Assembly (NCBI RefSeq): GCF_022682495.2
Contig: NC_071389.1
Coordinates: 183,691,556-183,755,555 of the forward strand
Origin: Desmodus rotundus
Taxonomy: Eukaryota; Chordata; Mammalia; Chiroptera; Phyllostomidae
Direction: 5' to 3'
Length of the DNA stretch: 64,000 nucleotides
Shown here: piece after piece, positions 12,616 through 25,255 of the stretch
How positions within the stretch are numbered: position 1 is the stretch's first letter
Layout of the letters: each line of letters opens with the position of its first letter
Translations under genes and position numbers: made by a program
The notes under the pieces: model-generated
Told to the model about the DNA's origin: nothing
The model's database searches: none
The model's input: only the letters and a program-made list of their open reading frames with translations

Positions 12616-13814
12616 AAGATCATGGAATGGGATGAGGAAAAAATCCTAAGGATGAGCAAATTCTGTTCATTAATGTTTGTAGTACTGCAATGTTACTATG
12701 ATTTCATGGAAATACATGTCTTGACAGTTTTAGAAGAGATGGGTGGGTTTTACAAGTTATTTGTGTCATTGGATAGGATGAGAAATGGGAATATGCCAGT
12801 TTCTTATTTAAACAACAGATCACCAGGTGACAAAACATTCCAGATAACAGGAAAGACTGATCTGTGGGTGCAATGCTGAGTGCGTACTTATTGCAGGCAC
12901 AAGAGGAAGTGGGAAATGGAAGATGATGATTTATGTAAAACTAAAGAGATGTGCCTCGGTCATGATTATCATTAACTATTGTTACTTTTCCATCTTTGGA
13001 GGGTCAAAGAATAACTTTCCTTCCACCTTTCTAAGTTTTTCTGACTGGGCTAATAATCATAGTAGCATAAGAAAGATAATAGGAGAAAACATCCAAAATG
13101 TGTTATGGATGTACATGCAAGGGTGCCATAGATGTGAGACCAGAAGACACATTGGGCAGTTGAAGTTCATATGCCATTCTGGATCAAGGAGAGGGAGGTA
13201 AGGTCTGGGATTTCGAAAGGAAAACAGGCAATTCACAGGTAGATAAGAAAGTGCAAACAGGCAGTAAACAAATTCTTGCTGGGCCACCCAGAAACAATGG
13301 GACACAGAGGGGAGTACAATAGCCTTGCTGGCTTTCTTCCTGTCTGCCACATTCCGTTTATATTTTGATGCCACGATGATGCTCCCTTCCTTTAAGCAGG
13401 TTTTTTTTGTCTGAAGTCTTTAGGCAGGTAAGGGGGGAAGGTTTCAAGATTCTTCCTGAGTCTTTTGGGTTATAATAACCAGTTTAAAATCAGTATCTCA
13501 AAAGGCAAATTTTGGGATGGTAAAACTTCAGTCTACATCACATTATAGATCCCAAATTTGCATCTCATCTTCATCTTCATCCCTGAAGAGCTTATATCTT
13601 AGATAGATGAACATTGCTGGTTTTGCTAGCTCCTTTTCTTAATCATTGAGAATATGTGAAAAATGTGTGTGTGTATGTTAAGGAGATTTACTCTCTCATG
13701 TCTGTTTTTAATCAAGGTAATGTTAATGACAAAGTAAATTTTTGTGACTTTGACTATTTTGTGGCAGTGGAAGTAAAGAAAAATGTATTTTGACCATATG
13801 TAAAACAAATGAAC
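12616..13814. other. Unique non-coding DNA
   Basis: I see no gene. The open frames at 12607-12879, 12923-13201 and 13057-13374 have no recognised domains. No splice or start context makes them credible. Confidence 0.45.
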
Positions 13815-13828
13815 AAAAATTCTACTAC

Positions 13829-14081
13829 CTGCCCTGGCTGGTGAAGCTCAGTGGACTGAGTGCCCTCCTGCAAACGAAGGGGTTGCTGGTTCGATTCCCA
13901 GTCAGGGCACGTGCCTGGGTTGTGGGCCAGGTCCCCAGTAGGGGGTGTGTAAGAGCGGCAACCACACATTGATGTTTCTCTCCCTCTCTTACTCCCTCCC
14001 TTCCCTTCTCTCTAAAAATAAATCACATGTTTAGAAAAAAACCCTCTATGAAGTAGGACTGTTATTAACCCTATTTTTTTA
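13829..14081 (+). repeat. Ves-type bat SINE with extra 3' sequence and perfect target-site duplication
   Basis: The body starts 'gccctggctggtgaagctcagtgg', with B-box-like 'ggttcgattcccagtcagggcac', a CT tract and an A-rich segment ending near 14040. It then carries about 40 bp of non-SINE sequence ('cctctatgaagtaggactgttattaaccctatt'), which resembles MIR. It ends in a T/A-rich tail. The 14-bp repeat 'aaaaattctactac' flanks the whole unit at 13815-13828 and 14082-14095, so the extra segment entered together with the SINE. Confidence 0.88.
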
Positions 14082-14095
14082 AAAAATTCTACTAC

Positions 14096-14479
14096 TCGAA
14101 TTTTAAAAATAAACAATGGAGGTTGGCCTAAATTGTTTATTTTTATTTTTATCAAGCTCTAACAGACTTCAAGATCTGAAAGCAGAAACTTTGGGAAGAA
14201 TGACTGAGAACACCAACAAAACAGAAAAAAGATTTTAGAATTTGCAGGAAGACGGGCTGCCTAGGGTGCCTGGCTATTCACCTGGAATAACTTTAAACTC
14301 TGAAAACATCTGGCCATCATTAGCATTAGAACAAGGCCCTGTAAGAAGTCAGGATATCCTTATGGGAACGAATTGTTAGAGCCTTAAATCCTTTTTGGAT
14401 TGCAGAAGAGAGTATGTTTTTTACCTTATCATGTGACCGGTAGAGCTTTGGATACATATATCTTTTCTATACATATGTA
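14096..14479. other. Unique non-coding DNA
   Basis: I see nothing recognisable in this AT-rich stretch. Confidence 0.5.
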
Positions 14480-14673
14480 CAAGGTCCGGCAAAAGTAGCG
14501 CCTGCTTGAGTGTGGTTGGTAGGGTAATAATATGGGTATAATCATTTATAGTTTTAATTTGAACATTTCACCTAAAATGTCATATGGTATGCTTGAGTGT
14601 TACATTGTTATGTTACAGAATTGCATGCTTATGATTTTGTAATAAAAAGGGGTGTTTTTTATGCCAGACCCTG
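14480..14673. mobile_element. Mariner-type MITE, 194 bp
   Basis: The left end 'caaggtccggcaaaagtag' and the reverse of the right end 'cagggtctggcataaaa' form an imperfect terminal inverted repeat. It is preceded by TA; the matching TA on the right has changed to CA. There is no coding capacity. Mariner/Tc elements duplicate TA, and short copies are moved by transposase made elsewhere. The ends differ from those at 22730 and 32931, so it is a related but separate family. Confidence 0.65.
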
Positions 14674-15884
14674 CATGCATTTGATTTGTGAAACTAGCCC
14701 TTTCCTGGCATAGCCAGACGGAACTGTTCTCAGAAGGCATGCAGGCAATCAAAATATTTTCAAATCCCAGAAGCCTAAGAAACCTAGCTTTGGTTTTTAT
14801 TTACTGGTGTGTATCTTTCTAAACTTAAAAAAAAAAAAACCCAAAAACTGACCTCTAGTTGAAATGTGTGATGAACTAGGACTCTACTGTCCTAGCAAAT
14901 AGAAAGATGAGGATCAAAGGACATTCAGCAGGAAGGACGTGCAAATGATGTCTCAAGACCTAGGGTCACTGATTTAAGTTTAAACGGAAAAGGAGAAACA
15001 TTAGATGATTATTTTGTGTTCGTGCAAAGCAGCCGAAACTTTCTCAGTAACACGCTCATTACAAACTCAACTAGGTAGCATATTTGTTCAGGAAACTTAC
15101 ATGTGAGGGTTTTCTTTCTTAGTCGCCACCCTATTCCGATCTCATACCTGTCAACAGTACGCTAGGTACTGATGAGGCAGTATAAACATTCCAGAAATTG
15201 CTGGGTTATTGGCCAGCCATGTAATTGTTGAGATAAAAGTAGGTAGTAGGTGCTAAAGGATAGGTTCAAGATCTGTGCTCCACAGAAAGAGAATGATGTC
15301 ATAAACCAAAACACACAATGTTCACTAAGGAACTAATTCGCACTAAACAAAAGTTCGAAGTTGAAAACAACTTGAGAAAACCAAATGGTATCATTGGCAA
15401 AGGACCCATTCTTAGTGTTTTAAATGCTGTACTGACAGCCAGTAGAAATAACTAAATATTAAAAGAACTAAAATAGTGTAGATGGTGTCTAGGTATCGAG
15501 ACAAGGACTGTGTTTTGACATTTTAACATGGGTTCCGTTCAGGGAATTCACCTGTGTCAGCTAATTTAAGGTGTGTTCGGCAAATGCTTACTTCCTTTGA
15601 ATAACATAAAATATTCATGGGTTTCTGTCTGTGGCCCGAGTTAAAATTAAACCCCTGCTCTTGACTTCATGAGACAAAATATTTCCATAAGGATTGTAAT
15701 ATTTTTTACTTTATTATTTCCAGTGCAATTTATATCACCACCTTCATAATCTCATACCAGCATGGATCCAGAACAAAACATCATATTGTGTGGTACCTGT
15801 CCTTAATGAGTGTCTCTGGGCATATATTCATCCACATATAGACAAAGTAGGGAAGAAAGTAGGCTTACCAAATCCCAGAATCAC
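14674..15884. other. Unique non-coding DNA
   Basis: I see no gene and no clear repeat, apart from a 13-A run near 14827. Confidence 0.5.
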
Positions 15885-16060
15885 CTTTATTGTGCACCCA
15901 CCGTATTCTAGGTGGTTTATGTATATAACCTCTAATTGTCACGGCAACCCAGAAAAGTAGCCACACTATCACTATTTTGTAGAAGAGAAAAATGGAACTA
16001 TGTTTCATGGACTTTTCCAGGGTTACCCAGAGCAGATTTTTAAATGCGGGTCGACTCCAA
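15885..16060 (+). repeat. MIR SINE relic
   Basis: 'attgtgcacccaccgtattctaggtggtttatgtatataacctctaattgtcacggcaacc' followed by 'tattttgtagaagagaaa' and 'ggttacccagagcagatttttaaa' matches MIR order (ctactatgtgccaggcac ... ttattccattttacagatgagg ... ggtcacacagct). Confidence 0.7.
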
Positions 16061-18639
16061 AGACCGTATTCTTCCGATCACACCACCACATGCCAGCTCG
16101 CCACCATGAGAGGCAGTGCCAATTTGAAATATGAAAAGAATCAGTGCTGTTCAGGGTCCATTGTTAACAAACGCTAAGCCCACTGTTCAGCTGAGGCTCC
16201 TCAGTCCTCTTGGTAATTGAATGACCAAGCCCAGCACTTCTCTTGCTACCCAGGGAAAGATAGAAAGTTAGCTAAGGAAGAAAAAGCAAAAGCAAAAGAG
16301 GGTATTAGATCTGTTTATTTGGTGTTGGCTTTTAGAGAAATTAAAAGGAAGATACTTGTTTGTCTGTGGACTTTGCCTGTTGAAAAGAGAACAGGGTGGC
16401 AGCGAGTAAAGGGCAAGCAGAGAATGTTGATCTCGTGTTTCTGAGCAAGGAGGGTTGGGTTGGGGATTATCTTTCCATCTCCCTGGTCATTCCACCCTCC
16501 ACTAAAGGAGAATATTCTGTTTGGCTTTCAGGCCAGGGAGAAGTGAATGTTAATTTTATATTTTCTCATAACTTTCTTTTGGGGATAAAAGCATTTTGGT
16601 TTTCTGCTGTTTATTATTTCAAAGGCATCTATATGCTAATATGGTTATGCTAATTATTTTCATGTTTCCCCTTAGGTTATGCATCATATCACCCACCAGG
16701 GAGGATCATCTCTCACGAAAACTTTTAAATTTGATTTTGAAAATTATTCAGAAAAATTTAAGCCACACTCTCTTCCCATGTAAGAAAGAGTATGCCCTGG
16801 AGATTCCTATAATTCAAGGAAAATGGACTAGGGTAGCATTTGGGTTCTCATGCTCCCAAAAATCCTCTTAAGCAGGTACACAAAGCATTTACCATTATGA
16901 CCCTGAAATGTTGGAAGAATAATTAAAATAACAATCTAATAATAGGTTTTTAGAAATTGCTCAATTTCAGTGTTGGACCCAGAGAGGAGAAAGGAAAGGC
17001 TGTTTACATTCTCCACTGCTTCTGAGGTGTGTTAATTGCTTCTATTGCTATAAATACTGTGTTTTAATTGTATGTCATTGTTTCTTAGCGGCATTTCTAG
17101 GAACTTAATTCTAATAATATTAATGCCTGAAGCTGAGTTTCTGCTTACAGAAAAAATCAGGTAAAGAAAAAAAAGAAAAAGAACTTCATATAATGAGTTT
17201 GCTTGATATTTTCTTTCCGGCGTTTTTACTAGAGAAACATTTTTTATGAGGTGGTAATTTGTTTTGAGAGCAGATTGCAAGTTAAAAAAGAAAAAAATGT
17301 AGAAGTTAGCCAATTAACCTGTCCTAAAAATATTTTTCCAGCCATCTTCTTTTGAAGAAAACCAAAACTAAAAAACTGACCCCTTGACACAAGATATCAG
17401 GACTTAGATCACTTTGGAGGGTTTTTACATTTGTCCCTTGGTTAAACATTGCACTCCTTTTGTTCCCAAGCATTTCAGGGGTGCAAAGAAAAGACCCCCA
17501 TTTCACACTCCTCCTCTGTATTGTTCTTTGTCCTGCTTAAGAAGATCAAGGAATCAGAAGCAGTGGGAGATTCACATTCCAGACTTAAGTTTCCTTGTGG
17601 GTTCTGGCCTCCTCCTTACCTATTCCTCTCTCCATCTTTTAGAAGCTGCACCTAATTTCATTCCTATTTTTGAAGTGCTCCCACTTTAGACCTCAACAGT
17701 GCTTCACTCTGCAAGAAGTGCAGCCCAGCTGCTGCTGTTTCCCCTCTTATCTCATTCTAATGCCTCTTGAGCTCCGAGGCAGCTTTGACAGTAGGAGAGT
17801 TCGCATTCGGGGCTAGAAGAAAGGTCTCCTGAAAGGGGGCCTGACAAGTAAACTACTCCCAGTTTAGACAGGTTCCTGGACAACGTGTGCTGGACCTGCA
17901 ACCAGCATTTCAGCGTTGTCAGGCATCGCCTCTCTTCAGACAGGAAGCATCTTCTCTGGGGGTACATTTGGTAAATTGGTTAGAATACATGATTGGCCAT
18001 TAAGCGTAAAATAACATTTTGTTGAAACCTGGCTATGCTTGGTATGTGCTATTGAAATAAAAGATCTGTAATAGTTTATGTGTTGTGACCCAACATTATT
18101 GTCTTTCCATTTTACTTACTTGCCTGTGACAATAACAAAATAGCTACATATTTTCCCTCTTAAAGTTGTGTTTAGAGGATTCATGGAACGCCGAGCAGCC
18201 GATCTTAAGGCAGTCCCAGCTAAGGAGAAACTTTCTCTTCTTGCTCTTCTCTGAATATAATTTAAAGATGATTCAAATAGAAAAGCAATTTGCGTACAAT
18301 TAGATCCAAATTTATTAGGTGTAGGTGAACCATGCAATCTGATTAACGAGGCTGCTATGAATATATTATTCTCTTCATGAACTGAATTCCACGAGGACAG
18401 GAAATACTATCTATAAAGCGCTGTTAGCCCAGAGCTCCAGAAGGTGGCTGCTTTTTGTGGATCTGCAGCAAACGTTGGGTGTGCAGGACTCAGGCTGTGT
18501 GAGTAGTGAAATTTGTTTCCTCACAGCTCCAGAAATGCTATGTGCTCTGAGAGGAGTAGCACTCCCGGGTCCTCCAGTGGCCATGAATTTTGTTAAAGGC
18601 ACATGGCTTTGAAATAATAGGGACCAGATTCAGAGAAGC
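16061..18639. other. Unique non-coding DNA
   Basis: No gene is supported. Several 60-93-codon frames (for example 16217-16444, 17032-17313, 17414-17689) overlap on both strands and show no conserved domains. There is a stretch of A/G-rich sequence near 17160-17185. Confidence 0.5.
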
Positions 18640-18835
18640 CTGGAGTTGAGTCTCGCATAACTACCTAACAGTTTTCTGACCTAGATGAGTTTCTTGGCCT
18701 CCTTGAGCCTCATTGTCGTTGTGGGAACCAAAACAGTCCATTTACTTTATTTAACTTGCCTGTGAGGATTAAATGATGTGATACATTTGTATGGTGCCTG
18801 CACCTAGTAAATGCTAGACTAATGGTCACTGGTTC
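18640..18835 (-). repeat. MIR SINE relic
   Basis: Reverse MIR order is clear: 'ttttctgacctagatgagtttcttggcctccttgagcctcattg', then 'gaggattaaatgatgtgatacatttgtatggtgcctgcacctagtaaatgc'. Confidence 0.85.
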
Positions 18836-21480
18836 CATTATCATTATTTTTACTCATAATAGTATTTTAGGGTTATCTTGATTAACAACATTAATGGTTA
18901 TGTGAAAGGCTCCCATTGTTTTTTTCCTGCGGAGAACTTAGAAATTGAAAGGTGACACATGAGGTGCTCTTTCTGTAGTAACACAGGGCGGTGAAATAAA
19001 AATGCCAAAAAGCGCGAGTTTTCAGTGCGATTCACTGAAGCTTCTGTACCATCATCACAAAGATTCGTAAACCCCTTTTTTTGTTCTTTTAAATATAAGC
19101 TGCCATACAAAAGGAAAAAATGTTTAAACCCACCATGTTTTGCTTGTATCTAATCAATGCCAAACATTTAAGATAGACAAAAGTCACCTACAAGCTGGAT
19201 ATTTTTACCCTCACTTTCAAGAATTCAGATGTCTGTCTACTGAGCTGGCTTTTTCACTTGTCTTTTCGATACCTGATATTATCAAGGCTATTTTGTAATT
19301 AGCTTCTTGTGTTGCTTCGTGGTGGCCTTGTTAATTACAGGGTACAATTTGAAAGTCCTGTATTTCATGAAGTGTGGGATTGCTTAGAAATTAAGCTTTC
19401 TATAGAAAAAGCCATCTTGCTGGTTGAAAAGCCCTAGTAAACGGCCAGGCCATCTTGATGAAGTCAGAACCTCACAGGAGAGCCTACGGTTGGATCTCAA
19501 GGCCATTAAAAAGTTTCAGCCTTGCTGCTAAACAAGAGAAGAATAAATAGGCTTGTGTTTGCCTCCAAAACTCCTGGCTCCTCAAAGACAGAAAAGCCAG
19601 GTGTTAATTAGACCTTTGCAGGGTTAGAATGGGTCATGCCATTCTGTATAGAAAAGTCAGCTTTGACTTTTAATTGCATGCCAAAAAAAAAAAAAAGGTC
19701 CACAAATGTAACAAAGGTTCTTACTATGTATAAGTCGCAGTGAAAAGAGAAATGTTTTTTCTTTGTATTTGGAATGGTTCTAATCACAATAGAGCTTCCA
19801 CTAAGAAACTATCTTCAGTATATAATTATGCTTTATTTAATTTTTGCCCTTTCCTGTGTATTTTCTCTCTATTATGAAGCCATCCCTTGGAGGAAATGCT
19901 GACAATAAATGAATATCTGTACCCGGGTGTATTTGATGGTGTTTCATTTTAAATATTCACACTTGGGTTAAAGTGTAGCATCATTTACCTTTCATGAGGT
20001 CTAGCATATAGTTGAGGCTAAATTAATAGCAATTAAGAGAAAATAGCATTGTTAGCTTTCGAGCGATGCTTTCCTGTGTTTCATTTCTGTTCTATCATTC
20101 TTCAGTGAAGTTGCTGTAGCTTCTCCTCCAATGGGCAAGACTTGGGATTTTTCACGGTCACAAGTAAAAAAGAGAAGGAAATAAGAGAGATTTCGTTTAT
20201 AAGATTGCCTTTCTCTTATCTACTGGTCTTGCCTCCCAGACTGTCTGTCTGTCTCTGGAAAGCCAAGTCAATAAAAATGATTAGAGCTGGCATCTCACAA
20301 ATGTGCACCCTTAAACCATGAAGCAGTAATGCTGTGCAGGAAATATTTTTCTGACCTTTTCAAATTGCATCCAACTGTCTCGGGAATTTCTCAGTGACTA
20401 GAGGTAATAAGGTTCAATCCGTTTTACTGGCTGGCTTCAAATTTAGTTCCTCCAAATCTCAAACTTATCTATTCTTTGCATCTTGGCTCTGGCATCCATT
20501 CAGCACAGAAATCCATACATCTAATCTCTTTTTTTTCTCCTTAGGCTTCACTAAAGGATTGTACTGTGGAATCTACAACCCCTTACTATTTGTCCCTTCT
20601 AAAACAAAATATTAGCATGGGAAGGTCAGTGGGCATGTCGTCATTTGAGAGCCCTTACTGAATTTAATTAGCTTTTAGATTTCACCTCCTTGCATCTCAT
20701 TTTTTTTACCTATGTGATTTATGCCTCAATAGTCTTCATTATATAAAATTCTTTCAACTTAACTATACCGTGGGCACTTTGGGAGAATGCTAAAGAGGCA
20801 AAAATATGTGAATTTATTTCATGTTAAATTGATTTTGGTTTTCCTTCTGTGAGTCTCAAATGCAATGGATGCACTCCCCCAGTGAGGACGGGAGTCAGCC
20901 AAGTGTGGCGTGCTAACAGGCAGCTGGGCAGCTCCATTCTTCCCCGTGTTCTCTGAAGGGGAACAGAAAACAGAAGCTGAGGACACATTTCTTGACCTCA
21001 CGAAGTGCTGGATGTCAGGAAGCCTTGGCGAGGAGCTAAAAAGCTTTTCTTGCTTTTCATATTTAGAGCATCCCCGTGCTGAATGTGATTCTGGGAAGAT
21101 ATCTGTGTTTCCTCATTTGTAGGACACACGGCATTCAACACTGTTCTGTGGCTCCCATTCATGCCTTTGTGCTGCGTCCTGAGCAGTGATTAGATTCTTG
21201 GCTGGAAGTTCCTGTGGTCAGTGGAGCTTGGAGCCTCTTTCCAGGCCCTCTCTGTTCCTGGGCAAACAGCTACCAGGAGGAGGAAATCTTTTTGAAGTTG
21301 CCCTTCTAAGAGTTTGTCTTTGCTCCTACAATACTTGTCAAGCTTGATCATCACAGATATTTGGCTTTGTAAAAGTGCGAGAGTTTCAAACAACCCAATT
21401 CAGAAAATAAATTTAGAAGGAAAAACATGAAAAGCAGACTTTTAAAAATTTACAGCCGCGTGTTTTTTTCTTAAAAGAAG
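18836..21480. other. Unique, repeat-poor non-coding DNA
   Basis: I see no gene. This is one of the longest stretches in the window without a recognisable transposon; 19255-19690 is listed separately as a candidate regulatory element. A 14-A run lies near 19683. Confidence 0.5.
19255..19690. promoter_or_regulatory. Candidate conserved regulatory element
   Basis: This repeat-free block holds three TAATTA homeodomain cores (19296-19301, 19332-19337, 19605-19610) and a short inverted motif around 'gccaggccatcttg'. It has none of the decay features of MIR or L2. Mixed GC content and clustered motifs suggest a non-coding element under constraint. That cannot be shown from one sequence. Confidence 0.25.
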
Positions 21481-21880
21481 CAGTACCATGGGTCCTCCAT
21501 ATCCACAGTCCCTCATCCATGAATTCGACAAACCATGTATTGAAAATATTTGGAAAGAAAGGGCTGTATCGTTGCTGACCTGTATTATGTAGTTAGGCTT
21601 ATGATGGTTGCATCTGTACTGAAGACGTGTAGACTTTTTTTCTTTGTCATTATTCCCTAAACAATACACTGTAACAACTACTTACATAGTAGTATGCACA
21701 TTTTATTAGGTAGTATGAGTAATAAAGGCAAACAGGAGGATGTGCCTACGTTACATGCAAATACTACTCTTTAATACAAGGGATGTGAACATCGTGGGTT
21801 TTGGTATTCATGTGTGCGCGTGTTGGGGGAGGGGTCCTGGAACCAATTCTTTATGGATATTGAGGATGGCCATATACTTA
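21481..21880. mobile_element. MER2/Tigger-like DNA transposon relic
   Basis: The order 'gggtcctccatatccacag', 'gaattcgacaaaccatgtattgaaaatatttgg', 'gcatctgtactgaagacgtgtagacttttttt', 'cattattccctaaacaatacactgtaacaactacttac', 'aggaggatgtgcctacgttacatgcaaatactac' and 'gggtcctggaaccaattc' matches the MER2-type pogo/Tigger element of mammals. It is a non-autonomous, heavily diverged copy with no transposase. Confidence 0.85.
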
Positions 21881-22727
21881 TGCTGAAATATATTATACTG
21901 ATAACATAGTTTATCTTTTTTGTTTTATAAAACAAAACGGTATTGATGGAAGTTCAAAGGATGCACAGTTGAAGTATGTTTATGGATACGAGTGTTTCTT
22001 GAAGTTGCTATCTTTGTGATTGGAAATTCAATTCCTCTTAACCATAGAGTCACAACAGCAAGAATGTCTTCTTACAACCTGGATATGTTGTAACATTCTT
22101 TCTTTTTTCCAGTAGAGACGAGGCATCGGTAGATCATCAGATCTATCCAATATTTGCAATGCAGAATAACGTTTTTCTCACCTGCTTGGTTTTCCTCAAA
22201 TGGAGCAACAGTACACCTGATAGGTTGTTAATGGAGGTGTGCGTACGTCTGCATGAATGTTCCTTATTGGATATTACTGCTGTTTACCAGTTTATCGTAG
22301 AAAACTCACAGTAGGTGACTTCATCTTCATCGCAGCCTGGTAAGACAGGCTCCTCGAGAGTGAGGCTTAGAGTGGTTAAAACTGAGTTTGCTTGTGAGTG
22401 GCAGGGATGCGATGTAAAGAGAATTATTTTCACATGGAAAGGAAGAAAATGACTCGTTTGTTGTACTCAGTGGGTTTTTGACACATCCTCCTCTTTTTTC
22501 TCCTCCTTCATCACCTCTTCTGCTTTTCTTCGTATGTAGCTTCTCCTTCTTTGAAGGAGAGAAGGGATTAAGGCCAAGTTGTCAAAGCACTGCCCCACTG
22601 TGTCTTCTTTAGTGGGACAGCCATTCTTCTCTGTCGCCGGAGAGCGTCTTTCAGTAGAGTGACTTATTTAATTACTTCCCAAGCATAGTAAGGGCCAAGA
22701 CTTTTGGTTGGTAGCTTATGTTACCAT
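21881..22727. other. Unique non-coding DNA
   Basis: I see no gene. A pyrimidine-rich patch lies at about 22485-22550. Confidence 0.5.
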
Positions 22728-22729
22728 TA

Positions 22730-22859
22730 CAGAGGTGGGTAAAAGTAGGTTTACAGTGGTTAGTGAGGAAAATAATAAAATAATTAATAAACAAGAATAC
22801 AAGAATAAATAACGTGTGTTGCACACTCACAACTATAAACCTACTTTTGCCCACCACTG
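22730..22859. mobile_element. Mariner-type MITE, 130 bp, TA-flanked
   Basis: Near-perfect terminal inverted repeats are present: left 'cagaggtgggtaaaagtagg' and the reverse of the right end 'cagtggtgggcaaaagtagg', followed inward by 'tttacag' and 'tttatag'. TA dinucleotides flank it at 22728-22729 and 22860-22861. The interior is AT-rich and non-coding. It is related to the copy at 32931. Confidence 0.9.
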
Positions 22860-22861
22860 TA

Positions 22862-23016
22862 TATAAGGTGACTTTTTTTTACCTTAAAATAATATTACAG
22901 GTGGCAGAAGATTATATGTTGTCTTTTGTCTATTAATGATTCACCAGGGTAAAAGATGGATCAAGGAAAGCAAATGTTCAAAGGTTTTTTTGTTGGAGGC
23001 CAGTAAAACCTATTTC
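22862..23016. other. Short spacer
   Basis: I see nothing recognisable between the MITE and the L1 fragment. Confidence 0.5.
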
Positions 23017-23322
23017 TTTTTTTTATACATTTTAATTTGCATTATTGGGGTGACATTGGTTAATAAAATTATATACGTTTCAGGTGTACAGTTCTGTCAC
23101 ACATCATCAGTAGATTGGTATTGTGCATTCACCGCCCCAGGTCAAGTCTCCTTCCATCACCGCTTATCCCCCCACACCCTCTTCTACCTCCCCCACCCCC
23201 TTTGCTCTGGTAATCACCGTACTGTTATCTGTGTCTATGAGGGGTTTTTTGTTAATCCCTTCACCTTTTCACCAAGCCCCACAGCCCCCTCTCCTCCGAC
23301 AGCTGTCAGTCTGTTCTCAATA
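23017..23322 (-). repeat. L1 3' end, antisense, 5'-truncated
   Basis: The plus strand reads 'attggggtgacattggttaataaaattatatacgtttcaggtgtacagttctg', then C-rich antisense 3' UTR with 'cttttcaccaagccccacag'. It is the same subfamily as the copy at 9803 but shorter. The 133-codon plus-strand frame across it is a by-product of antisense L1 sequence, not a gene. Confidence 0.85.
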
Positions 23323-25255
23323 AATCAGGATATCTAGGAAATTAAATTCCTTCAAATATACACCTAAAATATTTTCTTCTATTTGCCTCACATATCAATA
23401 TTACAGAAAGAAACATTCCTCATTGCCAAAGCAGGCTTGTTATTGAGGCCTTAGCTCAATGGGGAGATCGATGCATAAGGATTCCATTTTCACTCTTCTA
23501 GTGACCCCTAATTCACTTCAATCTGTTTCTCAGCGAAGGGCTTGTTGTTTATTGAAGGCACACTGGGCTTCTGCTGTTGCTACACCATCACTCAGTCTCT
23601 GAAGCCAAGACCAGCAACCTGATGGGGCCTCATTTGTTCCCAGGCGTATCAGAGGACAGAAAATTGATTCAAATCTAAGCAGAGTGGTAGAATCTCCAAA
23701 GCTCTATCACCACCATTCACTGCAAACATATCTCTTCCTAGAGCTGGTGTTCTGAAATCCAGGAAGCATCTCACTTGTAATAAATATTCTCCTTTTAAAA
23801 AATTCAAGCAGACCTGCAGGAAAGGCTATAGGTGGAAGGATGTCAAGCTCTCTCTCTCTTGAATATGCATGTAATCTCAGCACAGAGTTCTTCCTTTATG
23901 TTTGCACAAGGCCCCTTTAATTCCCACTTGTCCCGCTTGTTGGAAATAAAGTAATATAAACAAATAAGACAAAATCACTTTGAAACTCTCTGCCGTACGA
24001 GTTCATCTTCAACACTTTGCTTTCCATCACAGTTGAGGGAAGGGAATGACAGCCTCGGCTTCCCATCTGTAGAGTTAGTGGTGGGCACCTGCCTGCGCTG
24101 CTGTGATCTACTGGCGATCCCCACTTGTTGTCAGGGTTGCAGCAGTATTTATTTTTCCTTAATTGGAACCCCGCTGATGCCCTGTGGGGTTTCCTCCCCT
24201 CGACAAGGCAATATGTCCATATGGACATGGAGCATCGCACGGGGTCTATTGTAATGTTATAGTCAGAAATATCAACATCAGGATGAAAATTAAACCAGTG
24301 CCTAGACTAGTGGAGTCTCTAGACTGCTTTTTGATATTATTAGGAACTCGCCATTTTGCTTAGTGTTTATCTTTGGCATTAAAGTGATGTCAGCAGAAGT
24401 TCAGACTGAATACTCTTCTTCGCAGTGTTTTCTCTTCTGTTGCACTTCCGCGAGGCACTGCCTGGAGACGTGAGGGGCCACTGGTAGGGTTGCCAGCTCT
24501 CACACATAACGAACAAGTAAACAGATGCAAGAGGTTTGGGCACTCTTTTTTTTGAAATGTTACAGTTTTATTATATCTTTTTCTTTATTAGCTGAATAAA
24601 CAGAATGAGATCAACTTTATGAAAATGCCTGGAAAGCCTTAATTTTATTAAAATGAAATTAACAAGTAAATCCTCCCTATCTTAACTTTTTGTGTCAAAA
24701 CAAGATTCATTACTTTGGGCACCGGAGGTCACTTCATTTTTTATATTTATGGTTACAGCGTTTGTATTTGCTTCTTCCTTGGGCTATTTTTATTTTTGTT
24801 ACTGGAGTTCATGAAGACTTAATCATCAGCCCTCTAATTTTTCAGGAAAAAAAAGTGTTGATTTATTGAGCTGCCTGCAGAAAAAGAAGGAGAAGAAGAA
24901 GATCAATCTGACATTGTAGGTTAATAGTAGGGAACAAAACACATTCATAATTAGAAGAGAAAAGGACTTCCCTTGTTCATTCCAGTTTATAATAAAAAAG
25001 CCTTTCGCCAAAATGTCTTAGAAAATAATGCATTCAGACTGAGTCGAATTACCGCCTAGCAGATTCTATTTATCTGTAGCTTAAAAAGCAGCTGCGTTTT
25101 TGTAAAAAGCAATGAATGTGGCAGTCCTACTTAAAGGTAGAAGAAAAAGAACACCCCTTGTTTTGTAATAAGGGGATTTTCAATTTAAAAGAGAGAGCGA
25201 GCCTGTTGTGTGAAGTGCGGTTATTACATTCACTGTATTCTATCTCACCCACCAG
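23323..25255. other. Unique non-coding DNA upstream of the dynein relic
   Basis: No gene is supported. Overlapping frames at 23917-24254 on both strands have no domain signature. I looked for further dynein-like exons by eye and found none that I could defend. Confidence 0.45.

Noticed and set aside
22936..23337. 133-codon plus-strand frame
   Set aside because: It runs through the antisense 3' end of an L1. Its proline- and serine-rich text is the reverse of the L1 purine tract.
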